From NCBI GenBank assembly GCA_903813345.2, contig CAIIXF020000003.1, positions 4,341,206 to 4,353,314 on the forward strand: a stretch of DNA of 12,109 nt, given 5' to 3'. Positions 8,150 to 12,109 of the stretch are shown one piece after another. Both the position numbers and the translations under genes were made by a program. Every line of letters begins with the position of its first letter. The stretch's first letter is position 1. Under the pieces are notes generated by a model. The model saw only the letters and a list, made by a program, of their open reading frames with translations, ran no database searches and was not told the origin of the DNA. The stretch comes from Owenia fusiformis. Its lineage: Eukaryota > Annelida > Polychaeta > Sabellida > Oweniidae.

Positions 8150-8225
8150 CATCTTGTTTCCAGTCCTCTTTATAATCTAGGCTCAAGCTTTCGCCAGAAA
8201 CTTACTCGACGTCCGTGAGTTTGAT

Positions 8226-8330
8226 ATAACTTTTGTTGCAAACGGTAACTTAGAAATCGCTACCTTTGTAGGATTTATAGTCACTCTAATCTTTCAGACA
8301 AAATTTCATCAGAATGAGAATCAAATTTGG
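8226..8330. other. Short spacer between transposon and satellite
   Basis: It is unique-looking AT-rich sequence from the target duplication of the older hAT-like element to the first satellite unit. I see nothing functional in it. Confidence 0.6.
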
Positions 8331-8479
8331 GGAACACAACCAAATGCTATAACATGTGTTTTCTCATACAAATGATCCGTCATGCAGTAAGGGGGACACA
8401 ACCAAATGCTATAACATGTGTTTTCTCATACAAATGATCCGTCATGCAGTGAGGGGGACACAACCAAATGCTATAACAT

Positions 8480-9361
8480 GAGTTTTCGGAAAAGACCGAC
8501 CCCACCGACCACCGACCGGTCGGTGTTTTCCACTGGTAGCCTCAAAACAGGGTTTGAAGAAAATGTGTAAAAGACCGGCCATATCATGTAAAAGACCGAA
8601 CATATTTGTAGCCTTAGAATATTAATAATTTGATTTTGAATGTCAATCGTTGGACTAGGCAACGTTTTTTACAGATTTTGTACCTTGCAACGAATGGCAA
8701 GCAAACAAATTGGTCATGACCGTCTCCTCTCGATTAATTGCCCTGCTTTAGGTCCTAACCTATCATGAACCAACCTATCGTTTCTACGGGAATCTATCCT
8801 AATCATTTTAGTGAAATTTAACAATTTCGAAACAAAAATGATTTTTTATCTTCATAGCCTACTGAATACTGAACACGATATAATGTTACATGCGTTCTCT
8901 TATCGGGATTAAAAGTGACTTACCATTTCAGTACACCATTAGAAAGCTTTTTTTTGTCTGAGAAATCAAACATAACGTTACGACGTCAACATCGACGATG
9001 TTTGTGTGTTTTTGTTATTGCGTTTCATATGAATGAAGAATGAACGTAATGCAATGTTACGTGCGTTTTTTTCCAAAGTGACTAACCAGGATGAAATTGG
9101 TCTTCTAACAACTGAAACATCACTTAAAAATATGACATTACACACCACGACGATGTAACGTTTTCATCGTGATTTGAAATGATAATTATACGTTTTTAAA
9201 TCAAAGGTACTATAGTCATTGGATTCCCAGTTTTAGTTTTACTTCTAATTTTGCATTTTTTCATCTTTATGTAAAAGACCGTCAGCCGACCACCGACCAC
9301 ATGTACCCAACTGTGGAGAGTGACTGGTCGGTGGTCGGCGGTCGGTGTTTTACGAAAACCC
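8480..9361. mobile_element. 882-bp element inserted in the 62-bp satellite
   Basis: The satellite stops after CTATAACAT (8471-8479) and resumes with CTATAACAT (9362-9370), so the insertion duplicated 8 or 9 bp; one extra shared base makes this ambiguous. The ends are inverted: GAGTTTTCGGAAAAGACCGACC on the left and the complement of GGGTTTTCGTAAAACACCGACC on the right. Both ends are rich in CCGACCACCGACC words. The right end folds on itself (about 9269-9355). The interior (8600-9260) is AT-rich and has no gene. Confidence 0.88.
9269..9355. repeat. Fold-back at the right end of the inserted element
   Basis: GTAAAAGACCGTCAGCCGAC and following bases pair with the stretch ending GGTCGGTGTTTTAC about 25 bp further on, giving a stem of about 28 bp with few mismatches. 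It is a GC-rich stem in an AT-rich setting. Confidence 0.75.
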
Positions 9362-11408
9362 CTATAACATGTGTTTTCTCATACAAATGATCCGTCATGC
9401 AGTAAGGGGGGCACAACCAAATGCTATAACATGTGTTTTCTCATACAAATGATCCGTCATGCAGGGAGGGGGACACAACCAAATGCTATAACATGTGTTT
9501 TCTCATACAAATGATCCGTCATGCAGTAAGGGGGACACAACCGAATGCTATAACATGTGTTTTCTCATACAAATGATCCGTCATGCAGTGAGGGGGACAC
9601 AACCAAATGCTATAACATGTGTTTTCTCATACAAATGATCCGTCATGCAGTGAGGGGGACACAACCAAATGCTATAACATGTGTTTTCTCATACAAATGA
9701 TCCGTCATGCAATAAGGGGAACACAACCAAATGCTATAACATGTGTTTTCTCATACAAATGATCCGTCATGCAGTAAGGGGGGCACAACCAAATGCTATA
9801 ACATGTGTTTTCTCATAAAAATGATCCGTCATGCAGTAAGGGGGGCACATCAAAATTCTATAACATGTGTTTTCTCATACAAATGATCCGTCATGCAGGA
9901 AGGGGGACACAACCAAATGCTATAACATGTGTTTTCTCATACAAATGATCCGTCATGCAGTAAGGGGAACACAACCAAATGCTATAACATGTGTTTTCTC
10001 ATACAAATGATCCGTCATGCAAGGAGGGGGACACAACCAAATGCTATTACATGTGTTTTCTCATACAAATGATCCGTCATGCAATAAGGGGAACACAACC
10101 AAATGCTATAACATGTGTTTTCTCATACAAATGATCCGTCATGCAGTAAGGGGGGCACAACCAAATGCTATAACATGTGTTTTCTCATACAAATGATCCG
10201 TCATGCAATAAGGGGAACACAACCAAATGCTATAACATGTGTTTTCTCATACAAATGATCCGTCATGCAAGGAGGGGGACACAACCAAATGCTATTTCAT
10301 GTGTTTTCTCATACAAATGATCTGTCATGCAGTAAGGCGGACACAACCAAATGCTATAACATGTGTTTTCTCATACAAATGATCCGTCATGCAATAAGGG
10401 GAACACAACCAAATGCTATAACATGTGTTTTCTCATACAAATGATCCGTCATGCAGTAAGGGGGGCACAACCAAATGCTATAACATGTGTTTTCTCATAC
10501 AAATGATCCGTCATGCAATAAGGGGAACACAACCAAATGCTATAACATGTGTTTTCTCATACAAATGATCCGTCATGCAGTAAGGGGGGCACAACCAAAT
10601 GCTATAACATGTGCTTTCTCATACAAATGATCCGTCATGCAGTAAGGGGGACACAACCAAATGCTATAACATGTGTTTTCTCATACAAATGATCCGTCTT
10701 GCAATAAGGGGAACACAACCAAATGCTATAACATGTGTTTTCTCATACAAATGATCCGTCATGCAATAAGGGGAACACAACCAAATGCTATAACATGTGT
10801 TTTCTCATACAAATGATCCGTCATGCAGTGAGGGGGACACAACCAAATGCTATAACATGTGTTTTTTCATACAAATGATCCGTCATGCAATAAGGGGAAC
10901 ACAACCAAATGCTATAACATGTGTTTTCTCATACAAATGATCCGTCATGCAGTGAGGGGGACACAACCAAATGCTATTACATGTGTTTTCTCATACAAAT
11001 GATCCATCATGCAGGGAGGGGGACACAACCAAATGCTATAACATGTGTTTTCTCATACAAATGATCCGTCATGCAAGGAGGGGGACACAATCAAATGCTA
11101 TTACATGTGTTTTCTCATACAAATGATCTGTCATGCAGTAAGGCGGACACAACCAAATGCTATAACATGTGTTTTCTCATACAAATGATCCGTCGTGCAG
11201 TGAGGGAGACACAACCAAATGCTATAACATGTGTTTTCTCATACAAATGATCCGTCGTGCAGTGAGGGGGGCACAACCAAATGCTATAACATGTGTTTTG
11301 TCTATGTCAATAATCTGCAAAAGGCTAGAGTAGATTTCATGGCCTGACTGCGTTGGTAGGAAGTCCCTTAATGTTGAAATACCCTGGGGCGACTGTCAGG
11401 CGTTGACA

Positions 11409-11430
11409 TCATACAAATGATCCGTCATGC
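11409..11430 (+). repeat. Detached 22-bp half unit of the 62-bp satellite
   Basis: TCATACAAATGATCCGTCAT plus GC matches the satellite consensus perfectly and lies 108 bp to the right of where the last unit would have continued. The last array unit breaks after GTGTTTT (11293-11299). The piece is best read as the other half of that unit, split by an insertion. Confidence 0.8.
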
Positions 11431-11460
11431 CTCTCAGAGAGGCAGGAAGGGTCAGGAATT

Positions 11461-11905
11461 GACATGCTTCCAACTGAACTATAAAAATAAATTACAGTAA
11501 AACCTGTCTAAGTTGAACACCTTTGGTAGTATGTATCCAACAGACGGAATATAATATAGTAGGTGGGTATGAGGTAGGAGGTTTTTTATACAACGCCTCA
11601 GGAATTGACATTGTAATGACCTGAGGGCGCCCCAGAGGAATGACTAACTAACTAACTAACGAGCATAGTGTAACAAGCCAGATAAAGAAATTGAAAGAAA
11701 GTGTGCTAAATTCAATGCCCCGTATGGGATGACCCTTGGATCCAAAGACTGATGCTCTACTTACTAAGCTATAAAGGCTTAAGCCACTATAGCTGGGCCG
11801 TAGTAGCAACTTGCTATCAAGGGTCATTACGACATGCTTCCAGGAACTACTGCGTACTATGAAAATTAATTACAGTAAAACCTGTCTAAGTTGGACACCT
11901 TTGGT
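11461..11905 (+). repeat. ~70-bp direct repeats with pogo-like terminus, two copies
   Basis: GACATGCTTCCA at 11461 and 11831 begins two copies that continue to AATTACAGTAAAACCTGTCT, AAGTTG(A/G)ACACC and TTTGGT (ending 11527 and 11905). The piece TA-CAGTAAAACCTGTCTAAG resembles the terminal repeat of pogo-type transposons, which insert at TA. Both copies point the same way. Confidence 0.7.
11643..11778 (-). mobile_element. tRNA-derived SINE-like fragment
   Basis: On the minus strand, 11778-11717 reads like a decayed tRNA. ATAGCTTAGTAAGTAGAGCA fits the D-arm and A box, CAGTCTTTGGATCCAAGGGTC an anticodon arm and variable region similar to a Lys-type tRNA, and a shortened T-arm follows. It lacks a proper B box and the acceptor ends do not pair, so it is not a working tRNA. 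About 57 bp further on, (GTTA)n at 11660-11643 would be the simple-repeat tail usual for SINEs. Confidence 0.5.
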
Positions 11906-12107
11906 CTGTTGGTACCTCTGAAGTGTGTTTGTGTAGTAACATTTGCTCAGATTCATCAGATGGCGCCTGGGCAATGGAGTATTTTGTTTAAAACTGAATA
12001 CACAATTTGAACAAAAAAATACTCAATCGGCCAGGCGCCGGCTGATGAATCAGAGCAATTGTAACCCGGGCATTAAGAGGTGTTCTACTCAATTTTTTAA
12101 TATACTG
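11873..12107. mobile_element. Possible pogo-like MITE
   Basis: CAGTAAAACCTGTCTAAG and then TTGGACACCT at 11873-11900 have a degenerate inverted partner at the window edge (AGGTGTTCTACTCA to ATACTG, 12078-12107). Only part of the right terminus matches, and the window ends there. The 235-bp span consists mostly of the fold-back at 11941-12060. Confidence 0.4.
11941..12060. repeat. 120-bp imperfect fold-back
   Basis: The left arm TTGCTCAGATTCATCAG, GGCGCCTGG, GAGTATTTTGTT (11943-11987) is the complement, with few mismatches, of the right arm (about 12010-12060). The loop is only about 25 bp and AT-rich. Confidence 0.85.
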
Positions 12108-12109
12108 TC

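Larger units (their letters stand above)
6794..8217. mobile_element. Older hAT-like inverted-repeat element carrying a nested insertion
   Basis: The left end CACGGACG... (6794 on) and right end ...CGTCCGTG (to 8217) are inverted arms of about 68 bp sharing AAGTTTCTGGCGAAAGC, TAGATTAT and GAGGACTGGAAACAAGA. The flanks are a perfect 8-bp direct repeat AGTTTGAT (6786-6793, 8218-8225), the size made by hAT transposases. The left arm is broken after GGACTGGAAAC by the 922-bp element at 6861-7782. Without that and one 8-bp duplication the element would be about 494 bp. There is no coding capacity. Confidence 0.85.
8331..11300 (+). repeat. 62-bp satellite array, about 34 units, interrupted
   Basis: The unit holds ACACAACCAAATGCTATAAC followed by ATGTGTTTTCTC, ATACAAATGATCCGTCATGC and a G-rich tail. 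CTATAAC recurs at 8347, 8409 and 8471, then, after an inserted element, from 9362 to 11284 at exactly 31 steps of 62 bp with no net length change. Units fall into subtypes by the tail: CAGTAAGGGGGG, CAATAAGGGGAA, CAAGGAGGGGGA, CAGTGAGGGGGA. There is no coding frame through it and no unique spacers. Confidence 0.96.

Noticed and set aside
154-11300. CRISPR-like arrays
   Set aside because: Both arrays are head-to-tail units (121 and 62 bp) without unique spacers, in an animal genome with spliced genes and no cas genes.
11717-11778. Functional tRNA gene
   Set aside because: The T-arm is short, the B box is not conserved and the ends do not form an acceptor stem. It is kept only as a SINE-like fragment.

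Overview
The window looks like a piece of an animal nuclear genome. It holds one spliced gene with GT-AG introns, no operons or bacterial-style gene packing, AT-rich introns, two long tandem arrays and many short inverted-repeat transposons. A marine invertebrate, perhaps an echinoderm or another invertebrate deuterostome, is my guess from the repeat style and the protein. The sequence alone does not settle it.

Gene (minus strand, 6552 down to 97, continuing off the left edge). Four coding exons of a short-chain dehydrogenase/reductase (SDR) of the C-factor/sniffer type can be joined in phase. Exon 1 (6421-6552) carries the TGxxxGIG dinucleotide-binding loop. Exon 2 (3182-3233) has only 52 nt. 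Exon 3 (2411-2598) carries NNAG and the catalytic Asn. Exon 4 (97-246) carries VSS and YxxxK. Together they give 174 residues, and the C-terminal part lies outside the window. A likely promoter, with an inverted pair of CRE-like sites and an ETS-like site, lies just upstream at 6638-6690.

Most striking region (154-1847). There are exactly 14 head-to-tail copies of a 121-bp unit with no indels. Each unit is the last 28 nt of intron 3 (pyrimidine tract plus AG) joined to the first 93 nt (31 codons) of exon 4. Only the copy nearest the downstream exons continues into the catalytic YxxxK half and a real 5' splice site. The other 13 are decoy acceptors that lead to a premature stop. All 13 decoys also carry a GT, absent from the genuine exon, that would close a 66-nt in-frame mini-exon.

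Introns. Intron 3 (247-2410) holds the decoy array. Intron 2 (2599-3181) holds a 335-bp MITE with a 7-bp target duplication. Intron 1 (3234-6420) holds a roughly 1.9-kb AT-rich inverted-repeat element with 19-bp subterminal repeats, and a 462-bp hAT-like MITE ending 57 bp from the exon 1 donor.

Upstream of the gene (6786-12109) there is no coding sequence, only layered repeats. A 922-bp element (6861-7782) sits inside the left arm of an older hAT-like element (6794-8217). A 62-bp satellite array (8331-11300) is interrupted by an 882-bp GC-arm element (8480-9361). Its last unit is split by about 108 bp. Beyond that lie a tRNA-derived SINE-like fragment, two pogo-like termini and a long fold-back.
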